The notes beneath the pieces are model-generated. The model was not told where the DNA came from. It searched no databases and worked only from the letters and a program-made list of their open reading frames with translations. Shown one piece after another: positions 5,554 to 13,593 of a stretch of 14,507 nt of DNA. Each line of letters opens with the position of its first letter. The first letter of the stretch is position 1. Location: assembly GCA_050944055.1 (NCBI GenBank), contig JBMNQI010000056.1:1-14507 (forward strand), written 5' to 3'. The stretch comes from JBMNQI01 sp050944055 (GTDB taxonomy: Bacteria; Bacillota; Clostridia; Oscillospirales; Oscillospiraceae). The position numbers were made by a program, and so were the translations under genes.

Positions 5554-7455
5554 CTAGTCAACGGTTTCAAACTGGCTGTTATACAGCTGTGCGTAGTACC
5601 CGTTCTTCTCGAGCAGCTGCGCATGCGTGCCCTGCTCGACTATATCGCCGTTGTCCATGACAAGTATCAGGTCGGCGTTGCGTATGGTTGAGAGCCGGTG
5701 TGCGATTATAAAGCTTGTGCGGCCCTGCATAAGCGTATCCATAGCCTTCTGTATGAAGATCTCGGTCCTTGTGTCGACGCTGCTTGTGGCCTCGTCCAGA
5801 ATGAGGATCTCCGGGTCGGCGAGTATCACGCGGGCTATGGTGAGAAGCTGCTTCTGGCCCTGCGAGATATTGTCCGCCTCCTCGTTGAGCACCATGTTAT
5901 ACCCGTCCGGCAGCGTCCTTATAAAACGGTCTGCCTGAGCCGCCCAGGCCGCCTTTTTCACTTCCTCAAGCGAGGCGTTTAGCCTGCCGTAACGTATGTT
6001 GTCTGCTATCGTGCCGTTGAAAAGCCACGTGTCCTGCAATACCATCCCGAAGAGCGAGCGCAGCTCGCTGCGCTTGAAGAGGCGTATATCGTTGCCGTCT
6101 ATTGTGATTGCGCCCTCTGTAACATCGTAAAAGCGCATAAGCAGCTTTACTATAGTGGTCTTCCCCGCGCCGGTATGGCCGACAATGGCTATTTTCTGGC
6201 CGCGCCTTACCTCGGCGTTGAAATCATGTATTACGAGATTTCCGGGATTGTACCCGAAGGAGACATGGTCAAAGCGTATGTTCCCGGCTGTATCGACGGC
6301 ATTCTCCTCCGGCGTCTGACCGGAGCGTTTTACGGGCAGGGCGTTTTCCGCCTCGGAAACCTCCTCCTCTTCCTCAAGGAACTCGAACACGCGCTCGGCC
6401 GCCGCCGCTGTCTGCTGAAGCACGTTTGAGATGTTGGCTATCTGCGTTATAGGCTGCGTGAAAGTGCGCACGTACTGCACGAAAGCCTGTATTCCGCCGA
6501 CCGTAATTCTGCCCTTGACCGCGAAATAGCCGCCGAGTATGCATATGACGACATAGGCGAGGTTCCCGATGAACATGGTGACCGGCATAATAAGCCCGGA
6601 GAGAAAATTCGCCCTCCAGGAGTTTTTATAAAGCGAGTCGTTGTATTCCTGGAATATCTTCTTCGACTCGTCTTCGCCGCAGAAGGCCTTTACTATTATG
6701 TGGCTTGAGAACATCTCCTCAATATGCCCGTTGACGTGCCCGAGGAACTTCTGCTGGTTCTTAAAATGCCTCTGGGACTTTTTCACTATAAGCATGACGA
6801 CAAATGCCGTAACGGGCAGGACTACAAGAGCGACCAACGTCAGCTGCCAGCTTATGGTGAGCATCATTATGATTATGCCGAGCACCGACGTGACCGAGGT
6901 TATCACCTGCGTAAGGCTCTGGTTGAGCGACTGGTCTATTGTGTCTATGTCGTTTGTAACCCTGCTGAGAATCTCGCCGTGCGTCATCCTGTCGTAGAAC
7001 CCGAACGGCAGCTTGTGCATTTTCGCGCTTATGTCGTTGCGCATTCGGAACGTTATTTTTGCGGTAATTCCGGACATGATGTAGCCCTGAAAATACGAAA
7101 ACAGTGCGCTGATTAGGTACAGCCCGACAAGCCACAGCAAAATTGAGCCGATCTTAGCGAAGTTTACGCCGCCCGTGCCGGCTATTTTGCCCATTATGCC
7201 CGTGAAGAGCTCGTCTGTCGCCCTGCCGAGGATTTTAGGACCGACTATCGTAAAGACCGTGGAGATAACAGCAAGCAGCCAAACGAGTAATATGGCGAAC
7301 TTATAGCTCCCCATGTACGATATAAACCTGGAGATAGAGCGTTTGAAGTTTTTCGCCTTTGTGCCGGGCATCATTGCCATGGGGCCGCCCCTCGGGCCGC
7401 CGCCCATAGGCCCTCTGTTCCTGCGCGCGGAGCTGTTGTTTCTTTCCTGACTCAT
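5554..7455 (-). CDS. ABC exporter half-transporter, subunit with degenerate signature motif
   Basis: A 633-residue fused membrane-plus-ATPase half of a type IV ABC exporter. The cytoplasmic N-terminus (residues 10-35) is rich in Gly, Met, Arg and Pro. Six transmembrane helices span about 50-370 and a nucleotide-binding domain about 395-625. Visible motifs are Walker A GHTGAGKTT (426-434), signature ISQGQ (530-534), Walker B ILILDE with catalytic Glu555, and H-loop His586 in IAHRLSTI. The signature is SQGQ rather than SGGQ. That matches heterodimeric exporters of the TM287/288, LmrCD and BmrCD type, where this subunit keeps the catalytic Glu and His but contributes a degenerate signature to the non-catalytic site. 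The ATG overlaps the stop of the upstream subunit as ATGA, and AGGAGG sits 7 nt before it. Substrate unknown. Confidence 0.95.
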   Translation of the reverse strand: MSQERNNSSARRNRGPMGGGPRGGPMAMMPGTKAKNFKRSISRFISYMGSYKFAILLVWLLAVISTVFTIVGPKILGRATDELFTGIMGKIAGTGGVNFAKIGSILLWLVGLYLISALFSYFQGYIMSGITAKITFRMRNDISAKMHKLPFGFYDRMTHGEILSRVTNDIDTIDQSLNQSLTQVITSVTSVLGIIIMMLTISWQLTLVALVVLPVTAFVVMLIVKKSQRHFKNQQKFLGHVNGHIEEMFSSHIIVKAFCGEDESKKIFQEYNDSLYKNSWRANFLSGLIMPVTMFIGNLAYVVICILGGYFAVKGRITVGGIQAFVQYVRTFTQPITQIANISNVLQQTAAAAERVFEFLEEEEEVSEAENALPVKRSGQTPEENAVDTAGNIRFDHVSFGYNPGNLVIHDFNAEVRRGQKIAIVGHTGAGKTTIVKLLMRFYDVTEGAITIDGNDIRLFKRSELRSLFGMVLQDTWLFNGTIADNIRYGRLNASLEEVKKAAWAAQADRFIRTLPDGYNMVLNEEADNISQGQKQLLTIARVILADPEILILDEATSSVDTRTEIFIQKAMDTLMQGRTSFIIAHRLSTIRNADLILVMDNGDIVEQGTHAQLLEKNGYYAQLYNSQFETVD

Positions 7456-9671
7456 GCCAATTCCTCCTGCGAAAGCTGCGACGATGCGATCTCGTAATAC
7501 TGCGGGCAGGATTTTAATAGCTCCCTGTGAGTGCCGGTTCCGGCTATCCTGCCGTCGTCAAGCACTATGATCTGATCCGCGTTCATGATCGTGCTGACCC
7601 TCTGAGACACGACGATCACCGTGCTCTCGCCCGTGTGTTCCCTGAGCGCCTTTCTAAGCGCCGCGTCTGTACGGAAATCCAGCGCGGAAAAGCTGTCGTC
7701 AAAAACGAAGATTTCCGGCTTCTTCACAAGAGCCCTGGCAATAGACAGTCTCTGCTTCTGGCCGCCGGATACGTTTGTGCCTCCCTGAGCTATTTCCGAA
7801 TCAAAGCCGTCCGGCTTTTCCCTGATGAAATCGATTGCCTGGGCCACCTTGGCCGCCTCCTCGATCTCGCCTGTCGTTGCATCCCCTCTGCCGTATTTGA
7901 GATTTGATTCGATAGTGCCGGAAAGAAGAACGCCCTTCTGAGGCACGTACCCGATCCTATCCCGCAGGTCGCGCTGCCTCACGCCGCGTACATCCGCCCC
8001 GTCTATGAGAATCTGGCCGGCGCTTACGTCGTAAAACCTGAGAATCAGATTAGCTATAGTGGTTTTCCCGGAGCCTGTGGGGCCTATGATAGCCGTCGTC
8101 TGTCCCGGCTTTGCCGTGAAGCTTATATCGCTTAGCGCGTCCTCCTCGGCCCCCTGATAGCGGAAGCTGACGTTTTTAAACTCAACGAAGCCTTTCCTGG
8201 AATCCATAAAATCAGCGGGCTCCGGCGGGTCGGTGATCGAGTTCTCTGTCGCCAGAATCTCGGCTATGCGTTTGGCGGAAACTGCGGCTCGGGGAATGAA
8301 GATGAACATCATGGATATCATGAGGAAGGACATTATAATCTGCATGGCGTACTGCATAAACGCCATCATATCGCCAATCTGCATGGTTGAGGCCGCAATA
8401 TGGCGCGCCCCGACCCAGACTACAAGCAGGGTGGTGCCGTTCATAATAAGCGTCATTGCGGGCCCCATAAACGACATTACGCGGTTTATGAAAAGGCCTG
8501 TATCGGTCAGCTCCTTGTTCGCGGCGGTAAAGCGGGTCTTTTCATAACCCTCCCTGTTGAAAGCGCGTATGACCATCATTCCGCTGAGGATTTCCCTGGA
8601 GACAAGATTAAGCCGGTCTACGAGCTTTTGCATGATCTTGAATTTCGGCATGGCAACCGCGGATATCACCGTTATCATGCCGATAAGCGCAATACAGGCG
8701 ACGGCTATTATCCAGCTCATTGAAACGGATTTGTTAACGGCCATAACAATGCCGCCGATGGCCATCAGCGGGGCGTATATGACCATCCTGATTCCCATAG
8801 TCAAAAACAGCTGAATCTGGGTTATGTCGTTTGTGCAGCGCGTGATGAGCGACGCCGTTGAAAATTTGTCGAATTCGTTGCTTGAGAAGCTCTCGATTTT
8901 TTCAAAAGCGGAAAAGCGCAGGTTCCTTGCTACCCCCGCCGCTATCCTTGAGGAAAAAAGGCTGACCATAACGTTGGCAAAACCGCCCAGCAGCGCAATG
9001 CCAAGCATAAAAACGCCGATTCTTATTATATAGCCCGTCTGAATGGCGCCGACGTCGGCCCCGAGCTCCTCGTAGAAAGCCTTTGTGAGCGTGATGCCGC
9101 CTTGCCTGAGCAGGTATTCGTCTGCGGCAATTGCCTTTTGATGCGCTTCCTCTGTCCGCTCTTTGGGCAGCTGCGAGAGCATGGGAAGATAATTATAAAC
9201 TTCGGTTATGTCAATATCACCGGCTGAGACAGAGCCGCTTTGGCCGGCTTCGGCCATGTCCTGAAATACGTAAATCATTGTCCACGTAGCCGTGCCGAAG
9301 GCTCTGTCCAGCGCCGCCAGCGTTTCGCTGTCCGTCTTTTTTAGGACATATAATCTTTCACCTGCTCTCGGATATAGGCTTTCATAAGCGTGACCGTCGT
9401 CGTCAATATCGGTTTTTGACACCAGAATATAATTCCGGGCGACAAGCTCTTTTTCATCCTCGCTCATAAACGCTGTCATAAGAGCGTAGCCATTTTCGCT
9501 GATCGCTTCGGGCGCTGAATGCTCTATTCCGTTTTGCTGTATGCCGACGTTTACGATGTCAGACATGTAATTGGGCAGCTGCAGATTTGAAAAGGCCTGC
9601 AGAAACAGCAACAGTACGGACAGTACAACGCCTATTGTAAACGGCTTTAAATATTTTGCCAGCTTAATCAA
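7452..9671 (-). CDS. ABC exporter half-transporter, degenerate-ATPase subunit with large extracellular insert
   Basis: The partner subunit, about 739 residues. A TTG at 9671 is favoured: AAGGAG (9681-9686) lies 9 nt upstream, and the resulting (M)IKLAKYLKPF fits family N-termini. A GTG at 9689 would put that site inside the coding sequence. In GTG-based numbering, an insert of about 155 residues (about 55-210) separates TM1 from TM2 and should lie outside the cell, as described for BmrD-like subunits. Motifs are Walker A GPTGSGKTT (536-544), intact signature VSGGQ (640-644), Walker B FVFDDS with Asp665 in place of the catalytic Glu, and Gln696 in place of the H-loop His (VSQRVSTI). These changes make its own ATP site non-catalytic. 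It overlaps the MarR gene upstream and the partner gene downstream. Confidence 0.94.
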   Translation of the reverse strand: MIKLAKYLKPFTIGVVLSVLLLFLQAFSNLQLPNYMSDIVNVGIQQNGIEHSAPEAISENGYALMTAFMSEDEKELVARNYILVSKTDIDDDGHAYESLYPRAGERLYVLKKTDSETLAALDRAFGTATWTMIYVFQDMAEAGQSGSVSAGDIDITEVYNYLPMLSQLPKERTEEAHQKAIAADEYLLRQGGITLTKAFYEELGADVGAIQTGYIIRIGVFMLGIALLGGFANVMVSLFSSRIAAGVARNLRFSAFEKIESFSSNEFDKFSTASLITRCTNDITQIQLFLTMGIRMVIYAPLMAIGGIVMAVNKSVSMSWIIAVACIALIGMITVISAVAMPKFKIMQKLVDRLNLVSREILSGMMVIRAFNREGYEKTRFTAANKELTDTGLFINRVMSFMGPAMTLIMNGTTLLVVWVGARHIAASTMQIGDMMAFMQYAMQIIMSFLMISMMFIFIPRAAVSAKRIAEILATENSITDPPEPADFMDSRKGFVEFKNVSFRYQGAEEDALSDISFTAKPGQTTAIIGPTGSGKTTIANLILRFYDVSAGQILIDGADVRGVRQRDLRDRIGYVPQKGVLLSGTIESNLKYGRGDATTGEIEEAAKVAQAIDFIREKPDGFDSEIAQGGTNVSGGQKQRLSIARALVKKPEIFVFDDSFSALDFRTDAALRKALREHTGESTVIVVSQRVSTIMNADQIIVLDDGRIAGTGTHRELLKSCPQYYEIASSQLSQEELA

Positions 9672-10143
9672 AACTAATTTCTCCTTCACTATGCGATAAG
9701 TTTTCCCGGCTTACATCCTCAAGTATGTCCGCCAGGCGGTTCAGAAGCGAGGTTAGCAGCCTTGCGTTCTGTTCGCCGAAACGGCTTATTGTCTCCTCCA
9801 TGATTGCGTCCAGGTATTCGCTTGTACGCTCCATCGCCTCCCGGCCGTCGCCGGTAAGCGTAATTGAGATTTTCCTGCGGTCGACCCTATCAATCTCCCG
9901 CAGTATATACCGTTTTTTCTCGAGGGTGTTAAGCGCCTGCGAGACCGCGCTCTTCGTAATAGGCAAAAATCCGTGTATATCGGACAGGCAGGTCTTATTA
10001 TCCTTATGTTCGGAATTCACGGAAAGCTGCTTCAGAATAAAAAACTCGCTTGAGCGCAGACCAAGCTCGGAGGGCAGCGGGATGTTGAGCTTCCGGAATC
10101 TGAAAACGGAATGGATCAACTGTTCCCTAAGAGAATTGTCCAT
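9664..10143 (-). CDS. MarR-family transcriptional regulator of the ABC exporter
   Basis: A winged-helix regulator of 159 residues, typical length for MarR. The DNA-binding core runs from LRSSEFFILKQL (29-40) through recognition helix ITKSAVSQALNTLEKK (62-77) to the wing DRVDRRKISITLTGDG (85-100). Outer helices for dimerisation are at both ends. The start at 10143 is chosen because AAGGAG (10150-10155) lies 6 nt upstream. An in-frame ATG at 10167 would place that site inside the gene. The stop overlaps the first bases of the ABC subunit, so regulator and exporter are one transcript. A 14-bp palindrome just downstream of the predicted start suggests autorepression. Ligand unknown, perhaps an exported compound. 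Confidence 0.92.
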   Translation of the reverse strand: MDNSLREQLIHSVFRFRKLNIPLPSELGLRSSEFFILKQLSVNSEHKDNKTCLSDIHGFLPITKSAVSQALNTLEKKRYILREIDRVDRRKISITLTGDGREAMERTSEYLDAIMEETISRFGEQNARLLTSLLNRLADILEDVSRENLSHSEGEISFD

Positions 10144-10174
10144 TTTCCTCTCCTTTATAATAAACAATTAAATA

Positions 10175-10188
10175 ATTAAGAACTTAAT
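10175..10188. promoter_or_regulatory. Probable MarR operator palindrome
   Basis: ATTAAG-AA-CTTAAT is a perfect inverted repeat at about +3 to +16 of the predicted exporter-operon transcript, between its promoter and the MarR start codon. Its position fits an autorepression site. Binding is inferred. Confidence 0.5.
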
Positions 10189-10197
10189 AGTAAGTAT

Positions 10198-10226
10198 ATT
10201 ATATAATACAACCGGCTCCTAATCAA
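10198..10226 (-). promoter_or_regulatory. Promoter of the MarR-ABC exporter operon
   Basis: On the minus strand, TTGATT (10221-10226) and TATAAT (10198-10203) are separated by 17 bp. The predicted start is near 10191, 48 nt before the MarR ATG. Confidence 0.7.
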
Positions 10227-10380
10227 TGTCTATTTTAACTTTAATTGAAGCAAAACTCATCCGAATTTTATCAGAATAGTAAAACACGGTTTGATCTGAA
10301 AACCATTTGCGCCGGCGCCGGTACCGTCATGGCAATTTATACCTCACGTTTTACGGCATTACACTGAAATAATAAGACTG

Positions 10381-11073
10381 ATGCGGGGGATTGTTTTGAA
10401 ATTCGGCAGAGCTTTAATTCGGCTGTCAATACTTTTTTTGGCTATACACGCGATGCTCTTATTGACGCCTGCGGCCCGGGCTGCCTGGCCGGACGACGAA
10501 TACGCGATTCTGATTTTTATTGAGGAGAACAGGCTGTTCCTGCTTAAAAACCAAAAGCCGGTAAACGACTTTCCGATAGCCTCGGGCAGGCCCGAATGGC
10601 CGTCCCCGATCGGTCAATGGAGAATAGTCGAGAAAGCAGACTGGGGAGGCGGCTTCGGCGGGTACTGGCTGGGGCTGAACGTGCCCTGGGGCAAGTACGG
10701 CATACACGGAACCTCGCAGGAAAACAGCATAGGCTACGACGTGAGCCACGGTTGCATAAGGATGCTGAACCGGGACGCAAGGAAGCTGTACGACACTGTA
10801 TCCGTAGGCACTCGCGTGATTATAAACGGCGGGCCGTTTGACAGCTTCGGGTCGGGCTTCAGGGAGCTTATACCAGGAGACAGGGGGTCGGATGTGAGGG
10901 AGATCCAGGAGAGGCTGAAAGAGCTTGGCTATTTCAGGGGCAAAGTTACGGGTATATACGAAGACGATCTGAAAAAAGCAATATATAGATTTCAGGAGGA
11001 TAATAAGCTTACAGTAAAGTACACGGTGACAGACAAGGATTACCATGCCATGGGCTTTCTTGAATTTGAATAA
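10381..11073 (+). CDS. Secreted L,D-transpeptidase (YkuD domain) with peptidoglycan-binding domain
   Basis: L,D-transpeptidases form 3-3 crosslinks or attach molecules to peptidoglycan outside the membrane. The 230-residue protein begins with a signal peptide (hydrophobic 11-30, likely cut near AARA, residue 34). The YkuD domain covers about 40-150, with catalytic residues IHGTS (His109) and SHGCIRM (His123, Cys125, Arg127). A C-terminal PG_binding_1 domain follows (about 165-210): PGDRGSDVREIQERLKELGY. No ribosome-binding site precedes the ATG at 10381. GGGGGA at 10385-10390 would instead serve the in-frame TTG at 10396, giving a signal peptide five residues shorter. It is a single gene between two divergent/convergent neighbours and ends at a shared terminator. 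No promoter is convincing in 10227-10380. Confidence 0.93.
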   Translation: MRGIVLKFGRALIRLSILFLAIHAMLLLTPAARAAWPDDEYAILIFIEENRLFLLKNQKPVNDFPIASGRPEWPSPIGQWRIVEKADWGGGFGGYWLGLNVPWGKYGIHGTSQENSIGYDVSHGCIRMLNRDARKLYDTVSVGTRVIINGGPFDSFGSGFRELIPGDRGSDVREIQERLKELGYFRGKVTGIYEDDLKKAIYRFQEDNKLTVKYTVTDKDYHAMGFLEFE

Positions 11074-11118
11074 GCGGCATTGGTCCCCCGGCGCCGTTTA
11101 ACAAGGGTTTACGGCGCG

Positions 11119-11152
11119 AAAAAGCTCCGCCTCAAACGAGGCGGAGCTTTCG
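11119..11152. terminator. Bidirectional terminator between transpeptidase and pyrophosphatase
   Basis: AAAGCTCCGCCTC (11121-11133) and its exact complement (11138-11150) form a 13-bp stem with an AAAC loop. On the minus strand it is followed by TTTTTCGC, just after the pyrophosphatase stop. On the plus strand the T-rich side is weaker (CTTTCGGTTTG). Confidence 0.85.
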
Positions 11153-11164
11153 GTTTGAAGCTTA

Positions 11165-13258
11165 TCAGAAGAGGTGCGCGCTCGCAATAAGCGCCGAGAA
11201 CACTATCGAAACCATGGAAAGCAGCTTAATAAGTATGTTTATCGACGGGCCGGAGGTGTCCTTGAACGGGTCGCCGACGGTGTCGCCGACAACGGCCGCC
11301 TTATGCTGGTCAGAGCCCTTGCCGCCGTGCTTGCCGCTCTCAATATATTTCTTGGCGTTGTCCCAGGCGCCGCCCGAGTTCGCCATAAATATGGCAAGTA
11401 TGAAGCCGGAGGCGAGAGAACCGCAGAGCAGGCCGATAACGCCTGAACCGCCGATTAACAGGCCGACAACAATCGGCGAGGCGATCGCGAGGAGGGTGGG
11501 GACAACCATTTCTTTCAGGCTGGCCTTTGAGCACAGGTCAACGCAGCTGGCGTAGTCGGGCTCCGCTTCTCCCGCGATAAGCCCTTTTATCTCGCGGAAC
11601 TGCCTTCTGACCTCTACGACGATGCTCTGGGCGGCGCGGCCGACGGCGTTCATGGTAAGAGCCGAGAAAACAAAGGGCAGGCAGACGCCGATCAGAATGC
11701 CTACAAGTACCTTGGGGTCCATAAGAGAAAGGCTGTATTCTCCGCCGACAGCGTCCATCTTTTCAACGAAGTTGGCAATGAGCGCGAGGGCTGTCAGGGC
11801 CGCGGAGCCTATTGCAAAGCCCTTGCCGGTGGCGGCGGTCGTGTTGCCGAGGGAGTCGAGGGCGTCGGTGCGCTCGCGCACTTCGGCGGGCAGGTGGGCC
11901 ATTTCGGCGATTCCGCCGGCGTTATCGGCCACGGGGCCATAGGCGTCTGTTGAAAGCGTAATGCCCAGCGTGGAGAGCATGCCGACCGCTGCGAGCGAGA
12001 TGCCGTAAAGGCCCAGCTCCGTATTTCCAGCGTAGCCTATGGTAGAGCAGAAATATGCGATTAATATGGCCGCGGCCACGATGACGACGGGCAAAATCGT
12101 TGAGAGCATGCCAAGGCCGATGCCGTTTATTATGACAGTAGCCGTACCGGTTTCGGAGGAAGCGGCCAGCTTTTTGGTCGGCTTATAAGTATCCGAGGTG
12201 AAATACTCCGTGCATAAGCCGATTAAAACACCGGCAAACAGTCCCGCGATTATCGCGAGCCAAACGCCGTAAAACTCGATGCCGAGAACGGCCCAAACGG
12301 TAAAGAAGGAGACGACGGCTACTGCTATCGCGGAGAAGTTGGTGCCGCGGCGCAGAGCCTTGAGGAGGAATTTCTGATCCGCGTTTTCCTTGGTCTTTAC
12401 AAGGAAGGTCCCGATTATTGAGCAGATGACGCCGACAGCGGCCATGATAAGCGGGATTGCAACGGCGTAAACGCGGTCGACTGAGGGAATCTTGTTAAAC
12501 GCCAGGACACCGAGGGCGCAGGTGCTCACTATGGAGCCGACATAGGACTCGTACAGATCGGCGCCCATGCCCGCCACGTCTCCGACATTGTCGCCGACGT
12601 TATCGGCTATAACGGCCGGGTTGCGGGGATCGTCCTCCGGGATGCCGGCCTCAACCTTGCCGACAAGGTCGGCTCCGACGTCGGCGCCCTTAGTAAATAT
12701 GCCGCCGCCGACTCGGGCAAACAGGGCCATCGAGGAAGCGCCCATACCGAAGGTTATCATAGCCGAGGTAATGTTCTCAAGCGATTCGTGGAAGACGAGC
12801 TTCATTATGGCGTACCACAGTGAAATATCGAGCAGCCCCAGACCGACGACTGTGAAGCCCATAACCGAACCGGCCGAGAAAGCGATGCGCAGGCCGCGGT
12901 TCAGGCCTTCGCTCGCGGCGGTCGCCGTGCGGCAGTTTGCCCTGGTGGCAATGCTCATGCCGATAAAGCCCGAAAGTGCGGAGAAGAAGCCTCCGGTTAC
13001 AAAGGCGAACGGCACATACCAGGTGAGCAAATTAAATGCCGCCATAACGCAGAGGATGACAAACATGCAAGCAAAAAAAACGGCTACGGTCTTGTACTGG
13101 CGCCTGAGAAAAGCCGAAGCGCCTGTACGTATCGCTTTGGAGATCTTTGCCATCAGTTCGTCGCCCTCGGAGAAGGCGAGCACCTTCTTGCTTTGCAGCC
13201 AGACGAAGAGCAGAGCTATTACGCTTGCCGCAAAGCTTACCCAATAGAGGTTGTCCAT
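11165..13258 (-). CDS. hppA: Membrane-bound ion-pumping pyrophosphatase, K+-dependent type
   Basis: Hydrolyses cytoplasmic pyrophosphate and pumps H+ or Na+ out. The 697-residue protein has about 16 transmembrane helices, normal for the family. Active-site loops are intact: DVGADLVGKVE (193-203), DNVGDNVGD (219-227), STDAYGPVADNAGGIAE near 436-452 and GDTVGDPFKDTSGPSIN near the C-terminus. GNTTAATGKG (471-480) has Ala475 and Gly478, where K+-independent enzymes carry Lys and Thr, so the K+-dependent class is indicated. Whether it moves Na+ or H+ I cannot tell from sequence. GGAGTG lies about 10 nt before the ATG. It is a single-gene unit with its own promoter. In anaerobes such pumps recover energy from biosynthetic pyrophosphate. 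Confidence 0.97.
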   Translation of the reverse strand: MDNLYWVSFAASVIALLFVWLQSKKVLAFSEGDELMAKISKAIRTGASAFLRRQYKTVAVFFACMFVILCVMAAFNLLTWYVPFAFVTGGFFSALSGFIGMSIATRANCRTATAASEGLNRGLRIAFSAGSVMGFTVVGLGLLDISLWYAIMKLVFHESLENITSAMITFGMGASSMALFARVGGGIFTKGADVGADLVGKVEAGIPEDDPRNPAVIADNVGDNVGDVAGMGADLYESYVGSIVSTCALGVLAFNKIPSVDRVYAVAIPLIMAAVGVICSIIGTFLVKTKENADQKFLLKALRRGTNFSAIAVAVVSFFTVWAVLGIEFYGVWLAIIAGLFAGVLIGLCTEYFTSDTYKPTKKLAASSETGTATVIINGIGLGMLSTILPVVIVAAAILIAYFCSTIGYAGNTELGLYGISLAAVGMLSTLGITLSTDAYGPVADNAGGIAEMAHLPAEVRERTDALDSLGNTTAATGKGFAIGSAALTALALIANFVEKMDAVGGEYSLSLMDPKVLVGILIGVCLPFVFSALTMNAVGRAAQSIVVEVRRQFREIKGLIAGEAEPDYASCVDLCSKASLKEMVVPTLLAIASPIVVGLLIGGSGVIGLLCGSLASGFILAIFMANSGGAWDNAKKYIESGKHGGKGSDQHKAAVVGDTVGDPFKDTSGPSINILIKLLSMVSIVFSALIASAHLF

Positions 13259-13301
13259 GCGAAAAAATCACTCCAATTTTTTTGTTTATTAAGTAATCTA
13301 T

Positions 13302-13330
13302 ATTTTAACTCACACGAAGTAATAAATCAA
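13302..13330 (-). promoter_or_regulatory. Candidate promoter of the pyrophosphatase gene
   Basis: On the minus strand, TTGATT (13325-13330) and TAAAAT (13302-13307) are 17 bp apart, about 45 bp before the ATG. The region is AT-rich, so alternative -10 sites (TATAGAT just downstream) are possible. Confidence 0.5.
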
Positions 13331-13429
13331 AAGGAAAATCCGAAAAAATACTAAATTATCTAAAAGAGCACAAATAAAAAAATATTAAATACGCTTCATT
13401 AGCGCTTTTGAACAACAGTATTATTAGTT

Positions 13430-13463
13430 AATAATGATAACAAATAATGGAGATATCGTTATT
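13430..13463. repeat. AT-rich inverted repeat in the divergent spacer
   Basis: AATAATGATA (13430-13439) faces TATCGTTATT (13454-13463). The arms pair over ten positions with one G-T wobble and a 14-nt loop. It lies upstream of both candidate promoters and may be a regulator site or chance in AT-rich DNA. Confidence 0.35.
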
Positions 13464-13475
13464 ATTTTCAAGCCA

Positions 13476-13505
13476 TTGACAATTTACTATTTGTTTTTTT
13501 AAAAT
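13476..13505 (+). promoter_or_regulatory. Candidate promoter of the DUF2461 gene
   Basis: TTGACA (13476-13481) and TAAAAT (13500-13505) are 18 bp apart. The predicted start near 13512 leaves a leader of about 80 nt that contains the 22-bp palindrome. Confidence 0.6.
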
Positions 13506-13537
13506 AAGATGGTCCTGAGGCGCGCATTGGTCTTTTG

Positions 13538-13559
13538 ATTAGGCCGCGCGCGGCGTAAT
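13538..13559. promoter_or_regulatory. GC-rich 22-bp palindrome in the DUF2461 leader
   Basis: A perfect 12-bp palindrome GCCGCGCGCGGC (13543-13554) is flanked by one mismatched G on each side and then by ATTA/TAAT arms (13538-13541, 13556-13559). As DNA it could be an operator; as RNA a hairpin 34 nt before the start codon. Confidence 0.5.
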
Positions 13560-13593
13560 TAAGCCGTTTGGCTGATTCTTCCGGGGTATACGT

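Larger units (their letters stand above)
13259..13593. other. AT-rich divergent intergenic region
   Basis: About 335 bp with no gene. Bases 13265-13510 are clearly more AT-rich than the flanking genes. The region holds a candidate promoter on each strand, a hairpin at 13430-13463 and a GC-rich palindrome at 13538-13559. I see no known riboswitch or RNA gene in it. Confidence 0.7.

Noticed and set aside
10305..10326. GC-rich GCGCCGGCGC palindrome upstream of the transpeptidase
   Set aside because: A short palindrome of common bases, with similar GCGCCGG strings elsewhere in the window. No link to a promoter or terminator could be shown.
10459..11046. An antisense open frame of 195 codons opposite the L,D-transpeptidase
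   Set aside because: The transpeptidase has a signal peptide, intact catalytic motif and PG-binding domain. The antisense frame has no recognisable features.
12567..13247. An open plus-strand frame of 226 codons opposite the pyrophosphatase
   Set aside because: It is a mirror of the conserved pyrophosphatase coding strand, with low-complexity Ala/Pro/Ser/Thr composition and no domain.
13259..13593. Possible riboswitch or small RNA in the AT-rich spacer upstream of the pyrophosphatase
   Set aside because: I could not find a conserved riboswitch core or a terminator-ended short transcript. Only promoters and simple inverted repeats are supported.
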